Source: Isoptericola dokdonensis DS-3 (GTDB lineage Bacteria; Actinomycetota; Actinomycetes; Actinomycetales; Cellulomonadaceae). From it: 64,000 bases of DNA. The stretch lies in contig NZ_CP014209.1 in NCBI RefSeq assembly GCF_001636295.1, forward strand, positions 806,001-870,000, given 5' to 3'. Position 1 is the stretch's first letter, and every line of letters starts with the position of its first letter. The notes beneath the pieces are model-generated. The model saw nothing but the letters and a program-made list of their open reading frames with translations, was not told where the DNA came from and searched no databases. The position numbers and the translations under genes were made by a program. Of the stretch, positions 1 to 9,117 are shown one piece after another.

Positions 1-1050
1 CCGCGGGTCGTCGAGCTCCAGCCCGTGCTTGGCCCGGTAGCGGTCGATGAGCCGCAGCTTGATCACCCAGTCGAGCTCGCGGTCCACCAGGCTGAGGTCC
101 CCCGACTCCAGCGCGCGCAGCCCCCGCTCCCACAGGTCCAGCACCTGCTTCACCTGCGGGGTGGGGTCCACGTGCGCGTCCACGTGCTCCCGCACCCGCT
201 GGTAGTACTCGGCCTGGATGTCGACGGCCGTCGCGGTGCGCCCGTTCGCGAGCTGGACGAGGTGCAGCCCGGTGGAGTCGTGGCTGATCTCCCGGATCGC
301 CCGGATCGGGTTCTCCAGGCTGAGGTCGCGCACCGGGACGCCGGCCTCGACCAGCCGCAGCACGAGGTCGGTCGCGCCGACCTTGAGCATCGTCGTCGAC
401 TCCGACATCGACGAGTCGCCGACGATGACGTGCAGGCGCCGGTAGTGCTCGGCGTCCGCGTGCGGCTCGTCGCGCGTGTTGATGATCGGGCGCGACCGCG
501 TCGTCGCGCTGGAGACGGCCTCCCAGATGTGGTCGGCCCGCTGGGACAGGCAGTACGTCGCTCCGCGCGGGGTCGGCAGCACCTTGCCCGCGCCCGTGAG
601 CACCTGCCGGGTGATGAGGAACGGCACGAGCACGTCGCTCAGCCGGGAGAAGTCGCCCTGCCGGCGCACCAGGTAGTTCTCGTGGCAGCCGTAGCTGTTG
701 CCGGCCGAGTCCGTGTTGTTCTTGAACAGGTGGACCTTGCCCGGCAGCCCCTCGTGCTCCAGGCGCTGCTGGGCGTCCGCGACCAGGCCCTCGAGGATCC
801 GCTCACCGCCCCGGTCGTACGCCACGAGCTGGCGGACGTCGTCGCACTCGGCCGTCGCGTACTCCGGGTGCGAGCCGACGTCGAGGTACAGCCGGGACCC
901 GTTGCGCAGGAACACGTTCGACGACCGGCCCCACGCGACGACCTTGCGGAACAGGTAGCGCGCCACCTCGTCCGCGCTCAGACCACGGCCGTCCTCGGCC
1001 GCGCACGTCACCCCGTACTCCGTCTCCAGCCCGAAGATGCGTCGGTCCAT
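1..1050 (-). CDS. pafA: Pup-protein ligase PafA (C-terminus beyond window edge)
   Basis: This enzyme joins the C-terminal glutamate of Pup to substrate lysines, marking proteins for the proteasome. The 350 codons present begin [14 protein letters not shown], the glutamate-rich nucleotide-binding start of the glutamine-synthetase-like PafA/Dop fold. Further on are the family segments [13 protein letters not shown] (with the catalytic-site Asp), [21 protein letters not shown] and [10 protein letters not shown]. Full-length homologues have about 450 residues, so roughly the last 100 lie outside the window. It lacks the extra loop seen in the nearby dop product, which separates ligase from depupylase. 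The start lies 11 bp after the prcA stop, so it is probably the last gene of the prcB-prcA-pafA run. Confidence 0.95.
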   Translation of the reverse strand, partial: MDRRIFGLETEYGVTCAAEDGRGLSADEVARYLFRKVVAWGRSSNVFLRNGSRLYLDVGSHPEYATAECDDVRQLVAYDRGGERILEGLVADAQQRLEHEGLPGKVHLFKNNTDSAGNSYGCHENYLVRRQGDFSRLSDVLVPFLITRQVLTGAGKVLPTPRGATYCLSQRADHIWEAVSSATTRSRPIINTRDEPHADAEHYRRLHVIVGDSSMSESTTMLKVGATDLVLRLVEAGVPVRDLSLENPIRAIREISHDSTGLHLVQLANGRTATAVDIQAEYYQRVREHVDAHVDPTPQVKQVLDLWERGLRALESGDLSLVDRELDWVIKLRLIDRYRAKHGLELDDPR

Positions 1051-1061
1051 GGCCGTCCCCC

Positions 1062-1784
1062 TCAGTTCTCGTCGCCGGCCAGCAGGCCCGCGAGCGCCTC
1101 GCCCTGGAGCCGCCGGAACGCGCGCCGCGGGCGGCGCCGGTCCAGCACGGCGACCTCCAGGCCGGCGGCCGGGATGTCGCGCTCCTCGCCGGCGGGCACG
1201 ACCGTGCCGTCCGCCGACACCGCGCCGAGCGTGCGCACCGCGAGCCGCAGCGCCTCCGCCAGGCCCATGCCCTCCGACCAGCCGTCCCGCACCCGGGCGG
1301 TGAGGTGCTCGGCCTGCCCGCCCATGACGACGAACCCGTGCTCGTCGGCCACGGACCCGTCGTAGGACAGGCGGTACACCTGGTCCTCGGCCGGGGAGGC
1401 GCCCACCTCGGCCACCACCAGCTCCACCTCGAGCGGCTTCGACTCGGTGGTGAACACCGTGCCGAGGGTCTGGGCGTACGCGTTCGCCAGCCCGCGGGCC
1501 GTGACGTCCGCTCGGTCGTAGGAGTACCCGCGCAGGTCGGCGTAGCGCACGCCCGCCACCCGCAGGTTCTCGAACTCGTTGTACTTGCCCACGGCGGCGA
1601 ACGCGATGCGGTCGTAGATCTCCGAGATCTTGTGCAGCGCCCGGGACGGGTTCTCCGTCGCGAACGCGATGCCGTCGTCGTGGGCCAGGACGACGACGGA
1701 CCGGCCGCGGGCGATGCCCTTGCGGGCGAAGTCCGCCCGGTCCTTCATCAGCTGCTCGGGCGAGACGTAGAACGGCATGCTCAT
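1062..1784 (-). CDS. prcA: 20S proteasome alpha subunit
   Basis: This protein forms the outer, gating rings of the 20S core particle that degrades pupylated proteins. It has 240 residues starting [27 protein letters not shown], the usual bacterial alpha N-terminus whose end forms the gate. There is no propeptide and no catalytic N-terminal Thr, as expected for alpha. The ATG at 1784 overlaps the prcB stop by 4 bp (ATGA), giving translational coupling and probably matched subunit amounts. The reading frame stays open far upstream, but only this start gives the conserved N-terminus. The C-terminus ends in an acidic DEN. Confidence 0.96.
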   Translation of the reverse strand: MSMPFYVSPEQLMKDRADFARKGIARGRSVVVLAHDDGIAFATENPSRALHKISEIYDRIAFAAVGKYNEFENLRVAGVRYADLRGYSYDRADVTARGLANAYAQTLGTVFTTESKPLEVELVVAEVGASPAEDQVYRLSYDGSVADEHGFVVMGGQAEHLTARVRDGWSEGMGLAEALRLAVRTLGAVSADGTVVPAGEERDIPAAGLEVAVLDRRRPRRAFRRLQGEALAGLLAGDEN

Positions 1785-2638
1785 GCGCGCACCCCTCCCG
1801 CGTCCCCGCCGCGACGGTCCGCGACGATCCGTTCCACGACCACGGCCAGGTCGTCGTCGGCCACCCGCTGGTAGCCCTCCACGTCCACCGTGGCCACGAC
1901 GGGCCAGATGCGCCGGACGGTGTCCGGCCCCCCGGTGGCGCTGTCGTCGTCGGCGGCGTCGTAGAGCGCCTCCACGGCCACGGCCACGGCGTCCGCGGCG
2001 TCCAGGCCGGGGCGCCACAGCTTCTTCAGCGCGCCGCGCGCGAACACCGAGCCCGATCCCACCGAGTGGTGGTCGTGCTCCTCGTAGCGACCGCCGGTGA
2101 CGTCGAAGCTGAACAGCCGGCCGGTGCCGCGGTCCAGGTCGTAGCCGGCGAAGAGCGGCACGACGGCCAGGCCCTGCATGGCCAGCGGCAGGTTCCCGCG
2201 GATCATGGTCGACAGCCGGTTCGCCTTGCCGTCGAGCGACAGCAGGGAGCCCTCGATCTTCTCGTAGTGCTCCAGCTCGAGCTGGAACAGGCGCACCATC
2301 TCCACGGCGATCCCCGCCGAGCCAGCGATGCCCACGGCCGAGAACTCGTCCGCCGGGAAGACCTTCTCGATCTCGCGGCTCGCGATGAGGTGACCCATCG
2401 TGGCGCGCCGGTCGCCCGCCAGGACGACGCCGCGCGGCGCCCCCGGCCCGCCGAACGTCAGCGCCACGATGGTGGTCGCGTGGGGGGCGAGGTCTGCGCC
2501 CGGCGCCCCGCCCGGCGTCGGGCGGCGACCCGGGAGGAGGTCGGGCGCGTGGTCCGCGAGGAACTCCACGAACGAGCTCGACCCCGGCCGCAGGAACGCG
2601 TCGGGCAGGCGGCCGGCGGCCTCAGCGGCAGTCGTCAC
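1781..2638 (-). CDS. prcB: 20S proteasome beta subunit (catalytic)
   Basis: This is the catalytic subunit of the 20S core. The 285-residue precursor carries a propeptide of about 54 residues ahead of TTIVAL; autocleavage should expose Thr55 as the N-terminal nucleophile. Later segments such as GDRRATMG and [25 protein letters not shown] are typical of PrcB. The start is GTG, placed directly after the TGA of pup with no gap, and the stop overlaps prcA by 4 bp, so pup-prcB-prcA is tightly coupled. The Ala- and Pro-rich propeptide is of ordinary length for actinobacteria. Confidence 0.96.
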   Translation of the reverse strand: MTTAAEAAGRLPDAFLRPGSSSFVEFLADHAPDLLPGRRPTPGGAPGADLAPHATTIVALTFGGPGAPRGVVLAGDRRATMGHLIASREIEKVFPADEFSAVGIAGSAGIAVEMVRLFQLELEHYEKIEGSLLSLDGKANRLSTMIRGNLPLAMQGLAVVPLFAGYDLDRGTGRLFSFDVTGGRYEEHDHHSVGSGSVFARGALKKLWRPGLDAADAVAVAVEALYDAADDDSATGGPDTVRRIWPVVATVDVEGYQRVADDDLAVVVERIVADRRGGDAGGVRA

Positions 2639-2839
2639 TCACTGACCGCCCTTCTGGACGAAGCCGCGCACGAACGACTCGGCGTTCGACTCCAGCACCT
2701 CGTCGATCTCCTCGAGCAGGGAGTCCACCTCGGCGTCGCGCTCCGAGGTCTGGGGGGCCGCCGCGGGCGGCGGGTCCTGGGCGTCGTCGTCGGGCGTGCG
2801 GTCGTCGTGCTGTCCCGAGATCCGTTCCTGACCGGCCAT
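2639..2839 (-). CDS. pup: prokaryotic ubiquitin-like protein Pup
   Basis: Pup is the intrinsically disordered protein tag that PafA attaches to lysines and that Arc/Mpa recognises through a coiled-coil interaction. The protein has 66 residues. It has the expected disordered, Asp/Pro-rich N-terminal half, a helix-forming C-terminal half (VDSLLEEIDEVLESNAESFVRGF), and the terminal GGQ. Because the last residue is Gln rather than Glu, Dop must deamidate it before ligation. The gene sits between dop and prcB in the standard order, 76 bp downstream of dop, and its stop codon directly abuts the prcB GTG. Confidence 0.97.
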   Translation of the reverse strand: MAGQERISGQHDDRTPDDDAQDPPPAAAPQTSERDAEVDSLLEEIDEVLESNAESFVRGFVQKGGQ

Positions 2840-2915
2840 GGTTCCGCCTCCTTCGTCGTACCCCGTACGGGTGTGGTCAGCCTATGCCGATCGGGCACCG
2901 GTTGGCGCACCCGGC

Positions 2916-4547
2916 TCACGTGTCGCCGCGCAGACCCGCCAGCAGGGCGGCCGCGTCCGGGCTCGCGTCCAGCAGGGGGCCGATGTGCGCCCGGGTGCCG
3001 CGCAGGGGGTCGGGCATCGGCACGCGCTGCAGGGACGCCGTCCCGGGCACGTCGAAGATGACCGAGTCCCAGCTGGCGGCCGACACCTCGTCGGCGTACC
3101 GCTCCATCACCTCGCCGCGGAACCACGCGCGCGTGTCGGTGGGCGGGTGGTGCACGGCGTGCGCGACGTCGTCCTCCGACACCAGCCGCTCGACTGCACC
3201 CGCCGTCAGCAGCCGGTGGTAGACGCCGCGCTCGGGGCGCACGTCCGACCACTGCAGGTCCAGCGCCCGCAGGCGCGGGTGGTCCCACGCCAGGCCGTCG
3301 CGCGTGCGCATGCGCTCCAGCAGCCGCAGCTTCGCGACCCACTCGACCTCCCGCGCGCAGGCACCCGGGTCGACGGCGAGACGGTCCAGCACCGAGCGCC
3401 AGCGCTGCAGGACCTCCACCGAGTCGTCGTCGGTGCCGAGCGCGGCCAGCGCCCGCCCCACGATGTCGGCGTACGCGGCCTGGACCTCCAGCGCCGTGGC
3501 GGTGCCGCCGTCGGCGAGGTCCAGCGGGCGGCGCAGCCCGAGGTCGCGCGACACCCGGCGGACGTCGCCCACCGGGTCGGCCAGGCGCAGCGCCGCGAGC
3601 TCGGCGGCCGCGGGCACCCCCGCCTCGGCGAGCTCGTCGAGGTGCTCGGCCACCCACAGGACCAGCGACGTGGTGCCCAGCTTGAGGAAGGTGGCGACCT
3701 CCAGGTGGTTCGCGTCGCCGATGATGAGGTGCAGCCGGCGCCAGCGCGCGCGGTCCGCGTGCGGCTCGTCACGGGTGTTGACGATGGGGCGCCGCAGCGT
3801 GGTCTCCAGGCCCACCTCGGCCTCCATGTAGTCGGCGCGCTGGGAGAGCTGGAACCCCGCCTCGTCCCCCGTCGCGCCGAGCCCCACCCGGCCCGACCCG
3901 GTGAACACCTGGCGGGTCACGAGGAACGGCGTGAGGACGTCGACCAGGGTGCCGAAGGACAGCCGCCGGTCGACGAGGAAGTTCTCGTGCGTGCCGTAGC
4001 TGGCGCCCTTGCCGTCCACGTTGTTCTTGTAGAGCACCACCTCGGCGTCCGGCACCTGCGCGAGGCGCCGGCTGGCGGCGAGCATCACCCGTTCGCCGGC
4101 CACGTCCCACACCACCGCGTCCCGCGGGTTCGTCACCTCGGGCGACGAGTACTCCGGGTGCGCGTGGTCCACGTACAGTCGCGCCCCGTTGGTGAGGATG
4201 CAGTTCGCCGCGCTCGGGTCGTCGTACTCCTCGGTGGTGGGACGCTCCACCGTCTGGGTCGGGCCGTCCGACGCCGTCGGGCCGGACGGCGCGGGGGCGT
4301 CCGGGTCGTCGGTGAGCAGCGACGGGTGCGCGGAGGCCCGCTGCAGGTGGAACCCGCGGGCGTCGGCGAGAGGGTCCTCGTCGTCGTAGTCCCAGCGTGC
4401 CGGCGGGTGGCCGGGGCGCCCCCCCTGCACGCTCGCACGGTAGGTCGTCACGACCTGGGAGCTCATGAGCATCGGGTTGGCCATCGGGCGCCCCGGGGAC
4501 AGCACCCCGTACTCGGTCTCGATGCCCATCACGCGTCGCACGGTCAC
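2916..4547 (-). CDS. dop: Pup deamidase/depupylase Dop
   Basis: Dop deamidates Pup's C-terminal Gln and also removes Pup from tagged proteins. The 543-residue protein begins MTVRRVMGIETEYGV and shares the PafA fold, with matching segments TNGARLYVDHAHPEYSSPE, YKNNVDGKGASYGTHENFLV and [10 protein letters not shown]. Residues from about 40 to 95 form the extra Dop loop; here it is long and rich in Asp, Pro and Ser. The Asp in LYVDHAH corresponds to the catalytic nucleophile position proposed for Dop. The start is GTG. A TAGGGT -10 element six bases upstream suggests a leaderless transcript, which may be the promoter for the whole dop-pup-prcB-prcA-pafA set. Confidence 0.95.
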   Translation of the reverse strand: MTVRRVMGIETEYGVLSPGRPMANPMLMSSQVVTTYRASVQGGRPGHPPARWDYDDEDPLADARGFHLQRASAHPSLLTDDPDAPAPSGPTASDGPTQTVERPTTEEYDDPSAANCILTNGARLYVDHAHPEYSSPEVTNPRDAVVWDVAGERVMLAASRRLAQVPDAEVVLYKNNVDGKGASYGTHENFLVDRRLSFGTLVDVLTPFLVTRQVFTGSGRVGLGATGDEAGFQLSQRADYMEAEVGLETTLRRPIVNTRDEPHADRARWRRLHLIIGDANHLEVATFLKLGTTSLVLWVAEHLDELAEAGVPAAAELAALRLADPVGDVRRVSRDLGLRRPLDLADGGTATALEVQAAYADIVGRALAALGTDDDSVEVLQRWRSVLDRLAVDPGACAREVEWVAKLRLLERMRTRDGLAWDHPRLRALDLQWSDVRPERGVYHRLLTAGAVERLVSEDDVAHAVHHPPTDTRAWFRGEVMERYADEVSAASWDSVIFDVPGTASLQRVPMPDPLRGTRAHIGPLLDASPDAAALLAGLRGDT

Positions 4548-4553
4548 GACGCC

Positions 4554-4559
4554 ACCCTA
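4554..4559 (-). promoter_or_regulatory. leaderless -10 element of dop
   Basis: TAGGGT on the minus strand lies six bases before the GTG of dop, so transcription should begin at or next to the start codon. No Shine-Dalgarno sequence fits between them. The 128-bp space to the divergent phosphatase gene holds both promoters. Confidence 0.55.
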
Positions 4560-4663
4560 TGCGCCCTGGTCCGGGTGCTGCCGGGTCGTCCGCGGGCGGC
4601 ACCGCGCGCGCCGTGCGCGAGGCGGCTCCGGGCGCCGGGGAGCGACACGAGTCAACGGCGACT

Positions 4664-4669
4664 TAGGAT
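4664..4669 (+). promoter_or_regulatory. leaderless -10 element of the SpoIIE-type phosphatase gene
   Basis: TAGGAT is followed by six bases and then the GTG start at 4676, the spacing expected of a leaderless actinobacterial promoter. Confidence 0.55.
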
Positions 4670-4675
4670 TCTCCC

Positions 4676-6268
4676 GTGTCCGACTGGTTCGAGTCCGCCG
4701 TCCGCGGCGGCGAGTGCGCAGACCTCGCGCGAGGGGTCGACTGGTCGCGCACTCCCCTCGGCGACCCGTCGACCTGGGCGCCCGCCCTGCGCAGCGCCGT
4801 CGAGCTGTGCTTCAGCACCCGGTTCGCCGTGCTGGTCACCTGGGGACCCGAGCTCACGATGATCTACAACGACGGCTACCGCGAGATGCTCGGCACCGAC
4901 CTCCACCCCCAGGCGATGGGCGCGTCGGCGGCCGAGCTGTGGGGGCACGTCTGGGCCGACATCGGCCCGCTGTTCACCGAGGTCCTGGCCACGGGCACCC
5001 CGACGTGGGACGTCGACCTGCTGCTGTGGATGCAACGCTCCGGCTACACCGAGGAGACCCGCTTCACCTTCTCGTACAGCCCGCTGCGCGACGAGGACGC
5101 CGTCGTCCGCGGCGTGCTGGACATCGCGACCGAGACGACCGACCAGGTGGTGGACCGGCGTCGGCTCGCCCTGCTGGGCAGGCTCGCGACCGCCCTGCAG
5201 GGGCACCGCGACCAGGTCGACGACACGGCCCGCATCGTCACGGAGGTCCTGGGCGGCAACCAGGACATCACCGCCGCCCACCTCTACCGCGGCGACGACC
5301 CCGTCGCGACCATCGGGCCCGCACCGGACGCGGCGACCACGCTGCTCGCCCGGGTCCACCGCACGGGCCGGGCCGTCTGGCACGACCACCTGCTGGCCAC
5401 CCCCGTGGGCGACGGCCGACCGGACGGCCCCGCCGAGGTGCTGCTGCTCCGCGGCAACCCGCACCGCCCCCTCGACGCGGCCCACCGGGGCTTCCTCGAG
5501 CTGGTGGCCGCCACGATCGGCACCGCACTCGCCGAGGGCGCCGCGCACCGCCGCCGGATCGCCCGCATGCGGACCGTCAGCGACGCCCTGCAGCACGCCA
5601 TGGTGCCGGACACGCCGCCGTCGTCGCGCTGGGAGACCCGCTACCGGCCGGCGGACGACACCCTCTTCGTCGGCGGGGACTGGTTCGACGTCGTCGAGCT
5701 GCCGGACGGGCGGTTCGGGCTGGTGGTCGGCGACTGCGTCGGCCACGGCGTCGACGCCGCCACCAGCATGGGCCGCCTCAGCAGCGCCGGGCGTGCGCTC
5801 ATGCTGTCGGGGGCGGGGCCCGCCCGCACGCTCGAGCTGCTCGACGACTTCGCCCGCACCGTGCCCGGCACCGAGTTCACCACCGTGTTCTGCGGGGTCG
5901 TCGACCGGGCCGCCGGGACCCTCACCTACTCGAGCGCCGGCCACCTGCCGGGACTGGTCGTCCACGACGGCTGCGAGCGGTCGGCGTGGCTCGAGGACGC
6001 GCAGGGCACGCCGCTCACCCTGCACCGCGGCCCCCGGCCCGAACGGACCACCAGGCTGTCCCGGGGCGACACCGTCGTGCTGTACACCGACGGCCTCGTC
6101 GAACGTCGCGGCGAGCACCTCCGCACCGGCCTCGACCGCCTCGTCGACGTCGCCCGCGAGGCGTGCCGGGGCGAGGTGCTCGCCGACCTCCCCGACCATC
6201 TGCTCGGCGGGATGCTGCCCACCGGGGCTCGCGACGACGTCGCGATCGTCGTCTACCGCGCCGACTGA
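4676..6268 (+). CDS. PAS-domain SpoIIE-family PP2C phosphatase
   Basis: This is a cytoplasmic signalling phosphatase that probably acts on phospho-Ser/Thr of a partner such as an anti-sigma antagonist. The 530-residue protein has an N-terminal PAS-like region (about 20-130, with VLVTWGPELTMIYNDGYREMLG), a middle GAF-like region (about 160-290), and a C-terminal PP2C/SpoIIE domain (about 300-530). The metal-binding motifs are visible: GGDWFDV near 331, GDCVGHG near 351, LYTDGLVERR near 469, and RDDVAIVV near 520. It sits alone on the plus strand inside the proteasome locus, between dop and arc. No anti-sigma factor or antagonist gene lies beside it, so its substrate is unknown. The start is GTG. 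Confidence 0.88.
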   Translation: MSDWFESAVRGGECADLARGVDWSRTPLGDPSTWAPALRSAVELCFSTRFAVLVTWGPELTMIYNDGYREMLGTDLHPQAMGASAAELWGHVWADIGPLFTEVLATGTPTWDVDLLLWMQRSGYTEETRFTFSYSPLRDEDAVVRGVLDIATETTDQVVDRRRLALLGRLATALQGHRDQVDDTARIVTEVLGGNQDITAAHLYRGDDPVATIGPAPDAATTLLARVHRTGRAVWHDHLLATPVGDGRPDGPAEVLLLRGNPHRPLDAAHRGFLELVAATIGTALAEGAAHRRRIARMRTVSDALQHAMVPDTPPSSRWETRYRPADDTLFVGGDWFDVVELPDGRFGLVVGDCVGHGVDAATSMGRLSSAGRALMLSGAGPARTLELLDDFARTVPGTEFTTVFCGVVDRAAGTLTYSSAGHLPGLVVHDGCERSAWLEDAQGTPLTLHRGPRPERTTRLSRGDTVVLYTDGLVERRGEHLRTGLDRLVDVAREACRGEVLADLPDHLLGGMLPTGARDDVAIVVYRAD

Positions 6269-6300
6269 CGTCGGCCGACGCGGTCGACGACGTTCGCCCG

Positions 6301-7950
6301 TCAGAGGTACTGACCGGTCGAGCTCACCGTGTCGATGGTGCGAGGTGCGCCCTGCTCGCCCTTCTTCTGGAAGATCGTGCGGATGAAGACGATGCGCTCG
6401 CCCTTCTTGCCGCTGATCCGCGCCCAGTCGTCGGGGTTCGTGGTGTTGGGCAGGTCCTCGTTCTCGTGGAACTCGTCGACGCACGCCGACAGCAGGTGCT
6501 CGACGCGGATGCCGCGGTTGCCCGTGGCGAGGAGGTCCTTGATCGCGGACTTCTTCGCCCGGTCGACGACGTTCTGGATCATCGCGCCGGAGTTGAAGTC
6601 CTTGAAGTACAGGGTCTCCTTGTCGCCGCTGGCGTAGGTGACCTCGAGGAACTGGTTGTCCTCGTCCTCGGCGTACATGCGCTCGACGACCGAACGGATC
6701 ATCGCGTCCACGGCGAGACCTCGGTCGCCGCCGTGCACCGTGAGGTCGTCGGCGTTGATCGGCAGGTCGGTGGTGAGGTACTTCGCGAAGATCTCCTTCG
6801 CGCCCTCGGCGTCCGGCCGCTCGATCTTGATCTTCACGTCGAGGCGGCCGGGGCGCAGGATCGCCGGGTCGATCATGTCCTCGCGGTTGGAGGCGCCGAT
6901 GACGATGACGTTGTCGAGCCGCTCCACGCCGTCGATCTCCGCGAGGAGCTGCGGCACGATCGTCGTCTCGACGTCGGACGACAGCCCGGTGCCGCGGGTG
7001 CGGAACAGGGACTCCATCTCGTCGAAGAACACGACGACCGGCATGCCCTGGGACGCCTTCTCGCGGGCCCGGGCGAAGATCAGCCGGATGTGCCGCTCCG
7101 TCTCGCCGACGTACTTGTTGAGCAGCTCGGGGCCCTTGACGTTGAGGAAGTAGCTCTTGGCCGACGGCTCGCCGTCGCGCTCCGCCGAGACCATGGTGGA
7201 CAGGGAGCTCGCCACCGCCTTGGCGATGAGCGTCTTGCCGCATCCCGGCGGGCCGTACAGCAGCACGCCCTTCGGCGGGCGCAGACCGTGCTCGCGGAAC
7301 AGGTCCGGGTGGGAGAACGGCAGCTCGACGGCGTCCCGGATCGCCTCGATCTGCGGCCCGAGCCCGCCGATGTCCTCGTACGCGATGTCCGGGACCTCTT
7401 CGAGGACCAGCTCCTCGACCTCGGACTTCGGGACGATCTCGAACACGAAACCGCTGCGGACGTCGACCGTCAACGAGTCGCCGACGCGCAGCGGCGCCCC
7501 GGCGAGCGACCCCGCGAGCCGCACGACCCGCTCCTCGTCGGCGCGGCCGACGACCAGGACCCGGTCCTCGCCGAGCAGCTCCTTGACCGTGACGAGCTCG
7601 CCGGTGCGCTCGAAGCCGCCGGCGGACACGACCGTCATCGCCTCGTTGAGCTTGACCTCCTGGCCCGCGCGCACGCCGGTCAGGTCGAGGCTGGGGCTGG
7701 CCTGGAGGTGCATCTTGCGGCCCGACGACATGACGTCGACCGACCCGTCGTCGTGGGCGGCGAGGAACGTGGCGTACGTGCCCGGAGGCTTGGCGAGGTC
7801 GTCGATCTGCTTCTTCAGCTCGACGATCTGGTCGCGGGCAGCGCGCAGGGCGTCGGCGAGGCGTTCGTTCTTGGCGACCAGCAGGGCCAGCTGGGCGTCA
7901 CGCCCCGCGGGCGTGACCACGGCGTCCGGGCGGGCAGGGTTGTCGGTCAT
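6301..7950 (-). CDS. arc: proteasome-associated AAA ATPase Arc/Mpa
   Basis: This ring-shaped ATPase captures pupylated proteins and threads them into the 20S core. The 549 residues show an N-terminal coiled coil (about 18-55) that binds Pup, two OB-fold regions (about 60-150), and one AAA domain. Walker A (GPPGCGKT) is near 235, Walker B ([11 protein letters not shown]) is near 303, and the second region of homology contains [14 protein letters not shown]. The last four residues are GQYL, the HbYX-like tail needed to dock onto the proteasome. The ATG has a good ribosome site (GAGGGG). It is separated from dop by the opposing phosphatase gene, which is not the most compact arrangement. Confidence 0.96.
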   Translation of the reverse strand: MTDNPARPDAVVTPAGRDAQLALLVAKNERLADALRAARDQIVELKKQIDDLAKPPGTYATFLAAHDDGSVDVMSSGRKMHLQASPSLDLTGVRAGQEVKLNEAMTVVSAGGFERTGELVTVKELLGEDRVLVVGRADEERVVRLAGSLAGAPLRVGDSLTVDVRSGFVFEIVPKSEVEELVLEEVPDIAYEDIGGLGPQIEAIRDAVELPFSHPDLFREHGLRPPKGVLLYGPPGCGKTLIAKAVASSLSTMVSAERDGEPSAKSYFLNVKGPELLNKYVGETERHIRLIFARAREKASQGMPVVVFFDEMESLFRTRGTGLSSDVETTIVPQLLAEIDGVERLDNVIVIGASNREDMIDPAILRPGRLDVKIKIERPDAEGAKEIFAKYLTTDLPINADDLTVHGGDRGLAVDAMIRSVVERMYAEDEDNQFLEVTYASGDKETLYFKDFNSGAMIQNVVDRAKKSAIKDLLATGNRGIRVEHLLSACVDEFHENEDLPNTTNPDDWARISGKKGERIVFIRTIFQKKGEQGAPRTIDTVSSTGQYL

Positions 7951-8051
7951 CGCGTCCCCTCTCGTACGGCCCGGGTCGACTCCTCCGACGAGGAGACGTC
8001 CCCGGACACAGCACCTTACGGGTCAACACCGACGACGTGTGCGTCATTTCA

Positions 8052-8101
8052 CGGTGCGGTCACGACGTTCACAGGATCAGGACCTCGCCGTGACCGCACC
8101 G
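8052..8101 (-). terminator. hairpin downstream of trmI
   Basis: Two perfectly complementary 13-base arms (8052-8064 and 8089-8101) enclose a 24-base loop, with TTTC-type bases outside. It lies just past the trmI stop and upstream of arc, so it probably ends the trmI transcript. Confidence 0.5.
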
Positions 8102-8116
8102 AAACCTGCTGGGACC

Positions 8117-9103
8117 TCAGGCGGTCTGCTCGGGGGCCTGCCCGACCTCGCGCCGCACCTTGCGGATCTTCTTGTCCGACACGGGGCGCTCGCCGAGGTC
8201 CTCCTCGGTCCACTCCTCGGCCGGGCCGGGGTGCGCCCCCTTGGCGGGCCGACGCTTGCGCTCCGGCGGCACCACGCCGTCGGCGAGACGGCGGGCGCTG
8301 ACGAGGAACCCGGTGTGCCCGATCATGCGGTGCTGCGGGCGCACGGCGAGACCCTCGAGGTGCCAGCCGCGGACCATCGACTCCCACGCGACCGGCTCGG
8401 AGAACCGGCCGTCGGCGCGCAGGTCCTCCGCCGTGCGGGACAGCTGGGTGGCGGTGGCGACGTAGCAGACGAGCACGCCGCCGGGGGCGAGGGCTCCGGC
8501 GACGGCGTCGACGTTCTCCCACGGCGCGAGCATGTCCAGCACGACGCGGTCCACGGTGCCGGGCTCCACGACGTCGGCGACCCGGTCGGCGAGGTCGCCG
8601 ATGTGCAGCCGCCACGCCGGGTGCTCGCCGCCGAAGAACGTCTCGACGTTGCCGCGTGCGATGGCCGCGAAGTCCTCACGCCGCTCGATCGAGTGCAGCT
8701 CGCCGGCGTCGCCGACGGCGCGCAGCAACGACATCGTCAGGGCGCCGGAGCCGACGCCCGCCTCGACGACGCGCGCGCCGGGGAAGATGTCCGCCATCTG
8801 CACGATCTGCCCCGCGTCCTTGGGGTAGACCACGGCGGCGCCGCGCGGCATCGACAGCACGAAGTCGCTGAGCAGGGGCCGCAGCACGAGGTACTCGATG
8901 CCGGCCGTGTTGGTGACGACCCACCCCTCGGGCTTGCCGATGAGGTCGGCGTGGCGGAAGTAGCCCTTGTGGGTGTGGAAGGTCGCGTGCTCGTTCAGCG
9001 TGATCGTGTGCATCCGACCCTTGGGGTCGGTGAGCTGGACCTTGTCGCCGACGCGCAGCGGGCCGCGCCGCTCGTCAGCACCGGTGGCGGGAGAGGAAGT
9101 CAC
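8117..9103 (-). CDS. trmI: tRNA (adenine-58-N1)-methyltransferase TrmI
   Basis: This enzyme makes m1A58 in the T-loop of tRNAs, using S-adenosylmethionine. The 328-residue protein has the small N-terminal beta domain (RVGDKVQLTDPKGRMHTITL) and a Rossmann-type domain whose SAM site is ARVVEAGVGSGALTMSLLRAVG, near 104-125. DRVVLDMLAPWENVD follows as the catalytic loop. The C-terminal tail is basic, as usual in actinobacteria. I chose the GTG at 9103 because it precedes the conserved start and lies eight bases after a TAGACT -10 element. Its place just upstream of arc matches the conserved gene order around the actinobacterial proteasome. Confidence 0.93.
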   Translation of the reverse strand: MTSSPATGADERRGPLRVGDKVQLTDPKGRMHTITLNEHATFHTHKGYFRHADLIGKPEGWVVTNTAGIEYLVLRPLLSDFVLSMPRGAAVVYPKDAGQIVQMADIFPGARVVEAGVGSGALTMSLLRAVGDAGELHSIERREDFAAIARGNVETFFGGEHPAWRLHIGDLADRVADVVEPGTVDRVVLDMLAPWENVDAVAGALAPGGVLVCYVATATQLSRTAEDLRADGRFSEPVAWESMVRGWHLEGLAVRPQHRMIGHTGFLVSARRLADGVVPPERKRRPAKGAHPGPAEEWTEEDLGERPVSDKKIRKVRREVGQAPEQTA

Positions 9104-9111
9104 GGTGGGCC

Positions 9112-9117
9112 AGTCTA
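9112..9117 (-). promoter_or_regulatory. leaderless -10 element of trmI
   Basis: TAGACT on the minus strand lies eight bases before the trmI GTG. It falls in the 11-bp gap behind the M50 protease gene and partly overlaps that gene's end. Confidence 0.45.

Noticed and set aside
7980..7996. CTCCTC-CGAC-GAGGAG hairpin in the arc leader as a riboswitch
   Set aside because: Six-base arms only; it does not reach the ribosome site and no alternate pairing was found.
4465..8301. 1278-residue plus-strand frame
   Set aside because: Arg/Pro/His-rich antisense or off-frame shadow of dop, the phosphatase and arc; no domain seen.
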